A DNA stretch of 64,000 bases from Lacticaseibacillus casei DSM 20011 = JCM 1134 = ATCC 393 (GCF_000829055.1 NZ_AP012544.1:186001-250000); one strand, 5' to 3'; shown: positions 30,643 to 39,478, counted from the stretch's first letter. Notes: generated by a model not told the origin, from the letters alone. Numbers and translations are program-made.

Positions 30643-31101
30643 TTGCCGTGGTTTGTTGCGTTATTGATCCAGCTATCTTTTAGTTATTTAGCAACCGTTG
30701 CGTTTACGGTGATTATCAATGTTCCGCGCAAGGCACTGAATCTTGCTGGTTGGGCTGGCATGATGGGATGGCTGGCATACTGGCTATTGATGGAGGCAGG
30801 TATTGGCCGGATGATGGCTAACTTGACCGGTGCCTTTGTCATTGGGGTGTGCGGCATCTTCTTTGCGCGTTATAAAAAAATGCCTGTCATTATCTTCAAC
30901 ATCCCGGGATTTGTCCCATTGGTGCCAGGCGCCGTTGCCTATCAGGCAGTTCGCGCGGTGGTGATGGGGCAACTGGATAGCGCTTTACAATATGTCAGTC
31001 GCGTGATCATGATTGCCGGGGCGATTGCGGTCGGTTTCATGTTGGCGCAACTATTGTCAGAATTGTTGTATAAACAGGCAGTCTTAAAGCCGAAAAAGTG
31101 A
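30643..31101 (+). CDS. Threonine/serine exporter, ThrE C-terminal-type half (YjjB-like)
   Basis: A 152-aa protein with four hydrophobic segments (FVALLIQLSFSYLATVAFTV; the LAGWAGMMGWLAYWLL region; a segment ending in FARYKKMPVIIF; and the C-terminal IMIAGAIAVGFMLAQLL). GFVPLVPGAVAYQAVRA is a family hallmark. The frame opens at GTG 30625, but AAGGAGG at 30628-30634 points to TTG 30643 as the true start. It completes the split ThrE exporter with the upstream gene. A possible RNA gene promoter overlaps its end. Confidence 0.78.
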   Translation: MPWFVALLIQLSFSYLATVAFTVIINVPRKALNLAGWAGMMGWLAYWLLMEAGIGRMMANLTGAFVIGVCGIFFARYKKMPVIIFNIPGFVPLVPGAVAYQAVRAVVMGQLDSALQYVSRVIMIAGAIAVGFMLAQLLSELLYKQAVLKPKK

Positions 31102-31113
31102 TATACTGTTTCT

Positions 31114-31292
31114 ATGCGATGAGTCGAGTAAGCACGGTTCTTGTGCTGAAAGTTGCAGCTGACTGGTTAAAAGCCACCCGCCGGATTGTGGGGTCAGCGA
31201 TCTCAAGGTTGTGGAGCCAGCGAGATCCTATCCAAGTTAAATTGGGTACTGTAAAAATTGGCAGTCAAGCTTAATGCTTGGCTGCTTTTTTT
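31114..31292 (+). ncRNA. Structured RNA-like element with terminator, class unknown
   Basis: TATACT at 31102-31107 could start a transcript near 31114. The region holds GATGAGTCGAGTA, several paired blocks (GCACGGTTCTTGTGC; CCAGCGAGATC and GGGGTCAGCGATCTC) and a strong terminator GCAGTCAAGC / GCTTGGCTGC plus seven T at 31261-31292. The GATGAG..AGTA opening and a GGGTAC block recall T-box leaders, but the TGG of the T-box core is missing and no gene follows within 260 nt. A small RNA or a decayed leader are both possible. Confidence 0.45.
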
Positions 31293-31491
31293 CGTTTCAT
31301 GCCGTTTTGGCTGTTTTCACTCTGTTTTTTAAAAATCAAAAAAGTTCCGAAATCATTCACTTATTAACAAAATTATGAGAATGATCCCCTTAATTTTAGT
31401 GATATTTCACATTAGGGCAGCGTCTGGAAAACGTTAAGATAGCGACACATCAGCTGTTTTTGTTAAACGTGCAAAAAATTAAAAATTTAAG

Positions 31492-31520
31492 TTGACTTTT
31501 TGCGTGAATCCAATTAGTAT
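31492..31520 (+). promoter_or_regulatory. Promoter of the liv leader
   Basis: TTGACT and TAGTAT have a 17-bp spacer, about 40 bp before the leader peptide start. Confidence 0.75.
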
Positions 31521-31559
31521 TCTAACCAATCATTAATTTTAACGGGAGAAGGCGATTCA

Positions 31560-31658
31560 ATGTCATCTATGTGTATGTCATCTAAAAAGCGCAATATTCG
31601 TCAAAGCATATGCTTAGTCTTGTTGTTGATGCCAGGGACCCGACAGTTTGATCGTTAA
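31560..31658 (+). CDS. Leader peptide of the liv operon (attenuator)
   Basis: A 32-codon frame with GGGAGAAGG 7 nt before its ATG. It contains the run Cys-Leu-Val-Leu-Leu-Leu-Met-Pro-Gly, so five branched-chain codons in a row (TTA GTC TTG TTG TTG). It is placed between a good promoter and a hairpin/terminator region in front of livJ, which is how ilv/leu attenuators are built: ribosome stalling when Leu or Val tRNA is uncharged would change folding downstream. It is too short for usual gene calling. Function is inferred from composition and position. Confidence 0.7.
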   Translation: MSSMCMSSKKRNIRQSICLVLLLMPGTRQFDR

Positions 31659-31666
31659 TGATCAGC

Positions 31667-31739
31667 GTATCGAGCCCCGTTTTCGTATTGACAATGGGGC
31701 TGATACTTGGCACCCATTCGTCGGAATGGGTGCCTTTTT
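31667..31739 (+). terminator. liv attenuator hairpins
   Basis: Hairpin one pairs GTATCGAGCCCC with GGGGCTGATAC (31667-31706). Hairpin two is a terminator, GGCACCCATTC / GAATGGGTGCC followed by TTTTT (31709-31739). They come right after the leader peptide. The antiterminator pairing was not resolved by eye. Confidence 0.75.
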
Positions 31740-31787
31740 GTTAAAGATTAATGAAAATTACTAGGGATGTTAAAAGGGGGAACCAAA

Positions 31788-32496
31788 ATGAAAAAGAGCG
31801 TTGTGAAAGCTTTGATTGGTGCGGGGGTTGTTGCCGTGTCCATGCTGGCACTGACCGGTTGTGCGACCAAGAGTGCGGCGAATAAAGGAAATACGGCGGG
31901 TACTACGATTAAGATCGGCGTAAATATGGAACTGTCCGGTGCCGTAGCTGGTTACGGCGACCAGGAAAAGCAAGGGGTCGAGCTGGCAGTTAAGCAGATT
32001 AATGCTGCTGGCGGCGTGAAAGTTGGTAACAGCAAGAAAAAGCTGACGGCAGTTTATCGCGACAACAAATCATCAACCAGTGGGGCGGCGTCGGTTGCGG
32101 CGCAGTTGGCAAATAACGAGAAGGTCGTTGCTATAGTTGGGCCGGCGACGACTAATAACGGGACGGCTTCGATTCCAAATATCACCAAAGCGGCAGTGCC
32201 GATGGTGGGGCCAAGCGCAACGGATCCTAATTTTACCTTGCAGAAAAACGGTCAGGTGCAGCCTTACGTTTTCCGCGCCTGTTTCACGGACACTTTCCAG
32301 GGGCAAAAAGCCGCGGTGTTTGCCGATGACACGTTGAAAGCAAAAAATGTGGCAATTATTGCCGACAACTCAACGGATTATGGCACTGGCTTGGCCAAGG
32401 CGTTTAAGAAGAAGTTTACCGGCAAGGTCGTAACCACGGATTATTATCAATCAGGCGATAAAGACTTCAATGCCATGTTGACGAATATTAAAAACA
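31788..32496 (+). pseudogene. livJ: livJ 5' part: branched-chain amino acid ABC substrate-binding lipoprotein, truncated by IS30
   Basis: The first 236 codons of a periplasmic-binding-type lipoprotein. The signal peptide has lipobox LTGC at about residues 22-25, and the mature part reads IKIGVNMELSGAVAGYGDQE and GVELAVKQINAAGG, a LivJ/LivK hallmark. A full protein is near 390 aa, so roughly 40 percent is missing. The frame enters the IS after LTNIKN and ends with RILESS. Neither the rest of livJ nor livH, livM, livG or livF follows the IS, so the operon is lost from this site. GGGGG precedes ATG 31788, which I prefer over the ATG at 31767. Confidence 0.88.
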
Positions 32497-33757
32497 CGCG
32501 CATTTTAGAATCAAGTTAGCCACTGTCTCAAAATTTTTTGGACAATAAAAAACATCAAGAACAGATATCCTGTATCATTGAAGTTCCTACACAAACAATG
32601 GAAGAGGATATTGTCTTGATGCAGAAACAGGATAGCACACACCGCCAAAAAGGTCAGCACTTAACATCACTCGAGCGCGGAAAAGTGGCCGGATTCCGCC
32701 AAGCTGGGAAGTCCAATCGTTGGATTGCTGCTGAAATTGGCGTCTGCCCGCAGACCATTAATAATGAAATCAAGCGAGGTACAGTAGATCAGGTCAAGAA
32801 GAGTAATGGCAAGCGCGTCTACCATCGACAATACCTGCCAGAGGCTGCTCAGGCACGTTACGAGACTGCATGCTTGAGCTGCCATCGTCCTGACAAGTTC
32901 GCCAGCGTACAGGTCTTCTTAGCCTGGTACGTACAGCGAGCTAAGCAGGACAAATGGTCGCCGGATGCTTCAATCGGCTATGCCAAGCGACACAAGCTGT
33001 TTACTCCTGAAGAGCTTGTTTGTGCCTCGACTTTGTACCAGTACATTGACGACCAACGCCTAGAGATTCGAAATATCGACCTGTTGGAGAAGACTAAGCG
33101 GAAGACCTCTCACCAGCACCACACCAAGGCTAAGCGCCTGGCTGGCCGCAGTATCGAGGAACGGCCTAAGGTCGTTGAACGACGCAGGCAGTTCGGTCAC
33201 TGGGAGATGGATACCATTGTCGGTAAACGCAATGGCAAGGAGAGCGTCATCTTGACTCTGATTGAGCGCAAGACCCGTTGCCAACTTCTCCGCTTGATCG
33301 AAGGACGAGATGCAGACTCTGTGAGCTATGCATTGCGTGGAATCAAGCGCGAATGGGGAGCTTGCATCAAGACCATCACAGCCGACAACGGACCCGAGTT
33401 CACCGCCTTAAATACTGCTTTTGCTGGGACGGAAACTGAGATCTTCTACGCCCATCCTTACACGTCCTGCGACCGTGGCACCAACGAGGCACATAACCGG
33501 ATGATCCGCCAGGACTTCCCTAAGGGCATGTCCCTAGATGACATTAGCCCTAGTCAAGTGCAGGCCACGCAAGACCGCTTGAATCAGTTGCCTCGCAAAC
33601 AACAGGGCTACTGCACACCCCAGCAAAACTTTGAGGCCGAAGCTCGGCGCGTTCGCCGCATGGCCCAGTAGTCTCTCTAGCGCCACAACTTCTATTTGAT
33701 AACGGCCTGTTCTGGGATTGTCCTCAACGACTGGCTAACTTGTTCTTGCAATTTACG
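32497..33757 (+). mobile_element. IS30-family insertion sequence, copy 2 (livJ/mazG junction)
   Basis: 1,261 bp, the same element as copies 1 and 3 but in the opposite orientation. Unlike them it has no target duplication: the 13 bases before (ending TTAAAAACA) and after (CTTAATTTT...) do not match. The left flank is the middle of livJ and the right flank is the middle of a MazG-like gene, so the copy sits on a deletion or rearrangement breakpoint. Confidence 0.9.
32538..33671 (+). CDS. IS30-family transposase (copy 2)
   Basis: A 377-aa intact DDE transposase starting at TTG, with the same HTH and catalytic residues as copy 1 (WEMDTIVG, TADNGPEF, GTNEAHNRM). One residue differs from the other copies: Cys replaces Arg in the ETACLSCHRPDK region. 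The copy should be able to move; whether the R-to-C change matters is unknown. Confidence 0.93.
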   Translation: MDNKKHQEQISCIIEVPTQTMEEDIVLMQKQDSTHRQKGQHLTSLERGKVAGFRQAGKSNRWIAAEIGVCPQTINNEIKRGTVDQVKKSNGKRVYHRQYLPEAAQARYETACLSCHRPDKFASVQVFLAWYVQRAKQDKWSPDASIGYAKRHKLFTPEELVCASTLYQYIDDQRLEIRNIDLLEKTKRKTSHQHHTKAKRLAGRSIEERPKVVERRRQFGHWEMDTIVGKRNGKESVILTLIERKTRCQLLRLIEGRDADSVSYALRGIKREWGACIKTITADNGPEFTALNTAFAGTETEIFYAHPYTSCDRGTNEAHNRMIRQDFPKGMSLDDISPSQVQATQDRLNQLPRKQQGYCTPQQNFEAEARRVRRMAQ

Positions 33758-34000
33758 CTTAATTTTCTGACCGAAGAAACCGGTGAATTATCGCGGGCGA
33801 TTCGAGCGTTGGAAATTGGCCGCGATCATCCGGGTGAGCCGGCTAAAAGTCAGCATGCCTTGGATGCTAATTTGAAAGAAGAATTGGCTGATGTTCTCGA
33901 TCAGGTTCTGATTCTAAGCGACAAGTTCGGTATTGATCCGGAAAGCTTGCTTGAACAAAGCGAACGAAAGCTGACGCAGCGGTTTAAGCACCATGCGTGA
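33758..34000 (+). pseudogene. MazG-like nucleotide pyrophosphohydrolase, 5' end lost
   Basis: The C-terminal 80 residues of an all-alpha MazG-type NTP pyrophosphatase. The metal-binding helix EETGELSRAIRALE and the second acidic helix LKEELADVLDQVLILSDKFG are both present (ExxE then ExxD). Roughly the first 25-30 residues, including the start, are missing because the gene begins at the IS end. A TTG inside the IS (33740) is in frame and could give a short fusion. The family hydrolyses non-canonical or (d)NTPs. Terminator follows. Confidence 0.75.
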
Positions 34001-34057
34001 AACCATGAGTCTTGCCAGCTAGTTTAGATCTTTTATGAATCAGATCGCATAACCAGC

Positions 34058-34099
34058 AAAAAAACAGGTCGACCGCAATTGTGATTGACCTGTTTTTTT
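34058..34099. terminator. Bidirectional terminator
   Basis: The stem AAAAAAACAGGTC / GACCTGTTTTTTT lies between the mazG remnant and the minus-strand hydrolase. Confidence 0.88.
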
Positions 34100-34126
34100 A
34101 ATGCTTCAATTATTGCGGCTTGTTCA

Positions 34127-35029
34127 TCAAGGATTCTGATTGCCGTCACGTGGCGCTGGACCGACACCGCGGCCGCTACCGCCTTGTCCTGGACGAACGC
34201 CTTGTTGATTTGGTGTTGCGACCATGTATTGACTGATCAAGTTAACAATTTGCCGATTTTGCGGCAAGTCGCTGTGGCCGGCCTCATCACCGGAAACCGT
34301 GATCTGGGTGTAATGGGCGACCTGATTTTGGAAAATATACTTCCCTGCCTCGACACTTTCGATCGGCACGGTGCCGTCACCATCGAGGTTTTCGGTTCCG
34401 GCAATCGAGTAAACGGTTAGGGTGCTCGGCAGCTTGTCCCGACTGGTAATGAAGTCGTTCAACATCTGGGTGCGGTTGTTAGGGTTACTTTCTTCAAGAT
34501 TATATGGCGTCCCAATCGTCATGAGGCGGGTCATCTGCACGTCGGACTCGTTGTAATATTTTTCGAGAAAAAGCGTGAAAATGAGGCCGCCGTTACTGTG
34601 GCCAATGCCGCGGAAACGATTGAAGTTATAGGTTTTGGCCAGCTGCTTGAAGGCAATATTAAACCACGCTGCCTGCTTTTTGATGTTGTTGTAGCCGTCC
34701 TTGTTATTTTCAAATGCGACAACAATGTACGGCTCGGTGTCACGCGCAGCAATTTTACCGCTGTAAGTCAGTGTGCCATCTGTTTTCACCGTGATCTTCA
34801 GGAGACTGTGACCATTCGTCTGGTTGTTGAGCTGGGTGATTAAGGTGTTGAAACGGTCTTCAGTCGCCGAGCTCCCGGGGATTAAGATGATGGGCTGCAT
34901 CCGCGAATTATGGACGACTCGTGCCGATTTGACGTTTTGGGCCATCCATTTGGTTGCTGGGAACACGACTGCTCCGATGGCAAGAATGCTGAAAAGAATA
35001 AGCAGCCATCTGCGCCAATGTTTAATCAT
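34127..35029 (-). CDS. Alpha/beta hydrolase, DUF915 type, membrane-anchored or secreted
   Basis: A 300-aa protein. One N-terminal membrane segment (WLLILFSILAIGAVVFPA) is followed by an extracellular hydrolase domain: ILIPGSSATEDRFN near residue 48, the nucleophile elbow GIGHSNGG near 142 and a late acid/His region (GDEAGHSDLP). The C-terminus is Gly/Pro-rich. The start at 35029 overlaps the stop of the PTS gene; a longer frame to 35056 lacks a good ribosome site. Lipase or esterase-like activity is likely for the family, substrate unknown. Confidence 0.75.
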   Translation of the reverse strand: MIKHWRRWLLILFSILAIGAVVFPATKWMAQNVKSARVVHNSRMQPIILIPGSSATEDRFNTLITQLNNQTNGHSLLKITVKTDGTLTYSGKIAARDTEPYIVVAFENNKDGYNNIKKQAAWFNIAFKQLAKTYNFNRFRGIGHSNGGLIFTLFLEKYYNESDVQMTRLMTIGTPYNLEESNPNNRTQMLNDFITSRDKLPSTLTVYSIAGTENLDGDGTVPIESVEAGKYIFQNQVAHYTQITVSGDEAGHSDLPQNRQIVNLISQYMVATPNQQGVRPGQGGSGRGVGPAPRDGNQNP

Positions 35030-36338
35030 GATGATCACCGACCTTTGCTGATTCAAGACTGACGGTTTCGGCTAACCGGACAAACGGTGCGTAAATTAAC
35101 ACCGAGACGATTAAGCAGATCACGGCCACCACTAAGGCAACCAGATTGCCGTTCGTGCCAAGAAACGCTGCCAGCGGTCCCGGCGTGGTCGTCGGGACTG
35201 TGTAAACCGAAGGCGGCATGAGACGCAGACGGATGGCGGCCCAGGCAATTACCATGTTGACCAAAGGGGTGATCAGAAACGGTACTAACAAAATCGGATT
35301 CAGCGTCACCGGCCACCCGATCATCACAGGGGAACTAACATTGACCAAACCCGGCAGAAGCGATAGCCCGGCAATCCGCCGTAATGGTTTGGATCTTCCT
35401 ACCCAAAGTGTCGCAATAATCAGCGCTAATGTCATGCCGACGCCGCCAAAGCTGGCAAACGGATGGTAGATGGTATTCATGGTGATCGGGTTAGGCACGT
35501 TGAACAAATTAGCGTGTTCCAGCGCATAGTTTAAGTTCGCCGTGCCAGTCGTACTTCCTGACTGCACCATTAACGGATTAATGGGACCTTCAATTCCTGA
35601 CCACCACATAAGCGCATTGATCGTTGTGACCAACGCAAGGCGAAGCGATACATGCGGTATGTTTGTGGCCGGAACTTGAAAAATCACATAGAAAAGACCG
35701 ACAAAACCTTCCGTTGACACAAAAGTAAGGCCGTAAGTGATCGCAACACAGCTAATAAGGATCAGTACAGTTAACCAGGTACCTCGCAAACCCCGACTGA
35801 TTAGGCCGGCGATGGTGTAATGTTGTGAAGGTTCCTCAAAATCGGCGTGGGTGAAGCGAAATAACCAGCCGATCAGCAACCCGAAAACAATGGCGATGAA
35901 TAAGCCGCGATAGCCGAAGTTGTTCATCTGAAACGGTGACTGAGCATTGCGCTGTGCATTAAAATTCAAAATTAAAAAAGCACCGACACTGGTGAGCGCC
36001 GCCAGTGAATCATCCTTTTTATAAGAACGGGCAATGTATTTTGCAACGAAGCAGGCAGCCATAACGGACATCAGGTCAACGGTCACGGTTTCAATGATCA
36101 GCAACAGCGTGCGGATTTGGTTGTAATGAGGGATGACATTGTCGAGATTGTAGATGACCGCAAAAAAACCATTCCGCGAAAAGACACTTAGTTCCAGCAT
36201 CTGGGCCCACGCGCCGACCATGACAAACGGGAAAATGGCAGCAAAAGTTTGCTGAAGTGCACGATAAATCCGGTTATGCCGCAATCGAACACTGTTTGCC
36301 ACGAGCATGGGAAGCAATCTTTGCATGAGATTGCTCAT
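35022..36338 (-). CDS. PTS system EIIC component, cellobiose/lactose family (orphan)
   Basis: A 438-aa polytopic protein of the lactose/cellobiose EIIC group. FPFVMVGAWAQML lies near the N-terminus, GGVGMTLALIIATLW near 290, SLLPGLVNVSSPVMIGWPV near 318, and PFLITPLVNMVIAW near 345, in the usual order of the substrate-binding half. It has no EIIA or EIIB neighbours, so it depends on subunits encoded elsewhere or is not a working permease. ATG 36338 is preferred over 36347 because AAGGGAG is adjacent to the latter. It overlaps the hydrolase gene by 8 bp. Confidence 0.78.
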   Translation of the reverse strand: MSNLMQRLLPMLVANSVRLRHNRIYRALQQTFAAIFPFVMVGAWAQMLELSVFSRNGFFAVIYNLDNVIPHYNQIRTLLLIIETVTVDLMSVMAACFVAKYIARSYKKDDSLAALTSVGAFLILNFNAQRNAQSPFQMNNFGYRGLFIAIVFGLLIGWLFRFTHADFEEPSQHYTIAGLISRGLRGTWLTVLILISCVAITYGLTFVSTEGFVGLFYVIFQVPATNIPHVSLRLALVTTINALMWWSGIEGPINPLMVQSGSTTGTANLNYALEHANLFNVPNPITMNTIYHPFASFGGVGMTLALIIATLWVGRSKPLRRIAGLSLLPGLVNVSSPVMIGWPVTLNPILLVPFLITPLVNMVIAWAAIRLRLMPPSVYTVPTTTPGPLAAFLGTNGNLVALVVAVICLIVSVLIYAPFVRLAETVSLESAKVGDHHD

Positions 36339-36536
36339 TACTGCCATCTCCCTTAATTTTTATTTGATGAAGTTCTATTAAGGTTATTCTAACAAATATT
36401 AATGTGAGCGAGTAGCTTTAAGACGGAATCTTGACGAGTTTAACGATTTGCTAAAAAAGTAGGAATGAGAACTTATTTTCCAGCATGCAAGGGCTTCCGT
36501 ACCATGGTATTCTTAAGTCAAGACAGTAAACGGAAA

Positions 36537-36656
36537 TGCGTTCGCTGGCGCAGGAGTCTGCGTGTAAGTGCCTCAGACGCAATGGCCAAGATCGGGCATC
36601 GGGCCATCACACCTGACCACTTACACTCCGGTTTCTAAGCGCGCCAGCTCACGCTC
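36537..36656 (-). repeat. Dispersed hairpin repeat, copy D (deoC leader)
   Basis: Read on the minus strand it starts GAGCGTGAGC, continues GCGCTTAGAAACCGGAG, has TTGGCC near its middle, and ends CACTTACACGCAGACTCCTG CGCCAGCGAACGC. The outer arms pair with each other. It ends 7 bp before the deoC ribosome site (GGAGG), so it lies in the 5' leader of the deo operon. The rest of the 330-bp gap (36348-36536) shows no gene. Confidence 0.75.
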
Positions 36657-36677
36657 TTAATTTTTGGAGGCGTAAAA

Positions 36678-37352
36678 ATGAATAAGAACGAAAAACCATT
36701 GGCAAAGTATATTGATCACACCTTATTGAAACCGGATGCAACGCAGGACGAGATTGATGTCGTTTTGGGGCAAGCAAAGCAGTACGATTTTGCCTCGGTT
36801 TGCATCAATCCTTATTGGGTTGCGCGGGCCGCGGCCAGTTTACACGATACGGATGTCAACGTTTGTACCGTGATTGGCTTCCCGCTTGGCGCCAACACAA
36901 CGCAGACCAAAGTTTTTGAAGCCGGTCAGGCGCTTGATGAAGGCGCAAAGGAAGTCGACATAGTCTTGAACATCGGCGAACTAAAAGCAGGCCATGATGA
37001 CCATGTTCGTGCCGACATTCAGGCCGTTGCGGATATGACCCATGCAAAAGGCGGCTTGTTGAAAGTCATCATTGAAGCAGTTCTGTTAACCGATGAGGAA
37101 AAGGTAACGGCTTGCAAGTTGGCAGCTGCTGCCGGCGCTGATTTTGTCAAGACGTCAACCGGCTTTGCTGCGGGCGGGGCAACGGTTCATGATGTTGCGC
37201 TTATGCGGCAGACAGTTGGCGATAAGTTGGGCGTTAAAGCCGCGGGCGGTATTCACTCCTATGCCGAAGCCAAGGCGTTGATTGAAGCCGGCGCTGATCG
37301 GCTAGGGGCAAGCGCCGGTGTTCAGATTTTGAAGGAAGCGGGGGAGGCATAG
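36678..37352 (+). CDS. deoC: Deoxyribose-phosphate aldolase
   Basis: A 224-aa class I aldolase that splits deoxyribose 5-phosphate into acetaldehyde and glyceraldehyde 3-phosphate. [11 protein letters not shown] is at residues 12-22 and [13 protein letters not shown] near 61. The Schiff-base lysine region is [16 protein letters not shown] (near 155), followed by [14 protein letters not shown] with the second lysine. GGAGG precedes the ATG. It opens the deoCBD operon for nucleoside catabolism; deoB starts 2 bp after its stop. Confidence 0.95.
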   Translation: MNKNEKPLAKYIDHTLLKPDATQDEIDVVLGQAKQYDFASVCINPYWVARAAASLHDTDVNVCTVIGFPLGANTTQTKVFEAGQALDEGAKEVDIVLNIGELKAGHDDHVRADIQAVADMTHAKGGLLKVIIEAVLLTDEEKVTACKLAAAAGADFVKTSTGFAAGGATVHDVALMRQTVGDKLGVKAAGGIHSYAEAKALIEAGADRLGASAGVQILKEAGEA

Positions 37353-37353
37353 T

Positions 37354-38544
37354 ATGGCATTTGAGCGAATTATTACCATCGTTCTAGACTCGATTGGCAT
37401 TGGCGAAGCGCCGGATGCAGCCAAGTTTCATGATACAGGCGCCGATACGCTTGGTCACATTGGCGATTATTTTGGCGGGAAACTAGCGCTGCCGAACTTG
37501 CAGGCGATCGGGCTGGGCAATATCGATCGGAAAACGCCAATTGCTGGGGTTGGACCATTGGGAAGTCCCAACGGCTATTTTGGCAAGATGGCGGAGATTT
37601 CTGCTGGTAAAGATAGTATGGATGGCCATTGGGAGATGATGGGTCTTCCGGTCACTGAACCGCTTGGCTATTTTCCTAAGGGCTTCCCGGCTGACCTGAT
37701 TAAGCAAATCGAAGACTTTTCCGGGCGCAAAGTCATTCTCAATAAGCCGTATTCCGGCACCGAAGCCATTAAGGATTATGGTGAGCAGCAATTGAAAACC
37801 GGCGATCTCATTGTTTATACTTCCGGTGATTCAGTGTTACAGATTGCCGCGCAGACCGATGTGATTCCGCTTGAAGAGTTGTATCGAATTTGTCGATATG
37901 TCCGCAGTATTACGATTGATGCGCCATATCGAATCGGCCGGGTCATTGCTCGCCCATATGTTGGCACCGATCCGACAACCTTCACCCGCACCAGTGATCG
38001 TCACGATTACACGTTGCAGCCGGATAAGCCGACTGATCTCGATCGCTTGCAAGGAGCAGGCGTGTCGACTTATGGTATCGGGAAAATCAATGATATTTTC
38101 TCGGGACAGGGCTTAGACGATGGCGTGCACGCCGTCAGCAACACAGACGGCATGAACAAAACGATTGAGGCGGCGAAATCTGACCGTAAAGGCTTTATTT
38201 TTACGAATCTGGTCGACTTCGATGCCATGTATGGTCACCGCCGCAACGCCCAAGGGGATGGTGAGGCGTTAATGACGTTTGACCGCCAGCTGGGTGATTT
38301 ACTGACGGCTTTGCAGCGCGACGATTTACTCATGATCACGGCCGACCACGGGAACGACCCGACTTTCCGCGGGACGGATCATACGCGCGAATATGTACCA
38401 TTGTTGGCTTACAGTAAGCAATTCGTTGGCAATGGTGATTTGGGTATCCGATCGCCGTTTGCTGATTTAGGCGCCACGATTCTCGACAATTTCGGCGTCA
38501 GCGGCAATCAGGTCGGCCAATCATTTCTGAGTTTGTTAAAATAA
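37354..38544 (+). CDS. deoB: Phosphopentomutase
   Basis: A 396-aa manganese enzyme of the alkaline phosphatase superfamily that interconverts (deoxy)ribose 1- and 5-phosphate. Metal and catalytic motifs are visible: [14 protein letters not shown] at residues 9-22, the phospho-threonine region [13 protein letters not shown] near 84-96, [12 protein letters not shown] near 286 and [22 protein letters not shown] near 329 (shown as the diagnostic stretch). It lies between deoC and deoD as expected for the pathway. Confidence 0.96.
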   Translation: MAFERIITIVLDSIGIGEAPDAAKFHDTGADTLGHIGDYFGGKLALPNLQAIGLGNIDRKTPIAGVGPLGSPNGYFGKMAEISAGKDSMDGHWEMMGLPVTEPLGYFPKGFPADLIKQIEDFSGRKVILNKPYSGTEAIKDYGEQQLKTGDLIVYTSGDSVLQIAAQTDVIPLEELYRICRYVRSITIDAPYRIGRVIARPYVGTDPTTFTRTSDRHDYTLQPDKPTDLDRLQGAGVSTYGIGKINDIFSGQGLDDGVHAVSNTDGMNKTIEAAKSDRKGFIFTNLVDFDAMYGHRRNAQGDGEALMTFDRQLGDLLTALQRDDLLMITADHGNDPTFRGTDHTREYVPLLAYSKQFVGNGDLGIRSPFADLGATILDNFGVSGNQVGQSFLSLLK

Positions 38545-38570
38545 CACAACCCAGCGAAAGGGGATCAACA

Positions 38571-39287
38571 ATGAGTACACATATTGCAGCTCCAAAAGGC
38601 GCCATCGCGGATGTGGTGTTGCTGCCAGGCGATCCGTTGCGCGCGCAATACATTGCCGAGAACTTTTTGGGAAATGCGACGCGCTACAACACCGTTCGCA
38701 ATGCGTTTGGCTACACCGGAATCTTTGAAGGCCGGCGCGTGTCGGTTCAGGCAACAGGGATGGGCATTCCGTCAATTTCGATTTATGTCAACGAGTTGAT
38801 TCAGGATTATGGCGTAAAAACGCTGATTCGCGTGGGTACGGCTGGCGGAATGGGCAAGGACGTCAAGGTTCGCGATGTGGTGTTGGCGCAAGGCTCATCG
38901 ACAGATAGCAGCATCATTTTGAATACCTTTGGCGCTGGAATGTACTTTGCGCCTTTGGCAGACTTTCAGCTATTACGCGAAGCAGCAAATTTGGCAGATG
39001 ACAGTTCGATCCGCTACCATGTTGGTAATGTACTAGGCGAAGACCGTTTCTATAATGATGAAATGGATCGCCAAAAGCTGATTGACTACGAAGTTCTGGC
39101 AACGGAAATGGAGACGCCGGCGCTATATTTACTGGCAGCTAAGTTCCATGCGCAGGCGTTATCAATCCTGACCGTCTCGAATCACTTGATTACAGGCGAA
39201 GAAACCACCGCTCAAGAGCGACAGACCAGCTTCAATGACATGATCGGATTAGCACTCGGCGTGGCTAAAAAGATTCCTGTACGTTAA
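38571..39287 (+). CDS. deoD: Purine nucleoside phosphorylase, DeoD type
   Basis: A 238-aa enzyme that phosphorolyses purine (deoxy)nucleosides to base and pentose 1-phosphate, the first step before DeoB and DeoC. The hexameric (NP-I) family motifs are [18 protein letters not shown] at about residues 17-34, [23 protein letters not shown] near 86 and the specificity-loop region [14 protein letters not shown] near 179. The family's catalytic Asp region appears as [12 protein letters not shown], with Asn where Asp is usual (E. coli has SDH). That substitution is worth checking. AAAGGGG precedes the ATG. Confidence 0.9.
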   Translation: MSTHIAAPKGAIADVVLLPGDPLRAQYIAENFLGNATRYNTVRNAFGYTGIFEGRRVSVQATGMGIPSISIYVNELIQDYGVKTLIRVGTAGGMGKDVKVRDVVLAQGSSTDSSIILNTFGAGMYFAPLADFQLLREAANLADDSSIRYHVGNVLGEDRFYNDEMDRQKLIDYEVLATEMETPALYLLAAKFHAQALSILTVSNHLITGEETTAQERQTSFNDMIGLALGVAKKIPVR

Positions 39288-39478
39288 ATAACATATAAAT
39301 TTTATGTATACCAGCAAGGTTGTTTCGATTGATTTTCAGCTGTAACAGCAATTTAATATGCGAACAAGTGGGAAACGTGTTATTCTGTATATGGTTTCTT
39401 AAGAAAAGGTAAATGACAATTGAATTGTAAAACTCAGTCTCATGCAATTATTCAGTCGAAGAATGGAGGAGTACATAC

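Noticed and set aside
31114..31292. Firm T-box call
   Set aside because: The TGG core and a downstream regulated gene are missing; listed only as an unclassified RNA.
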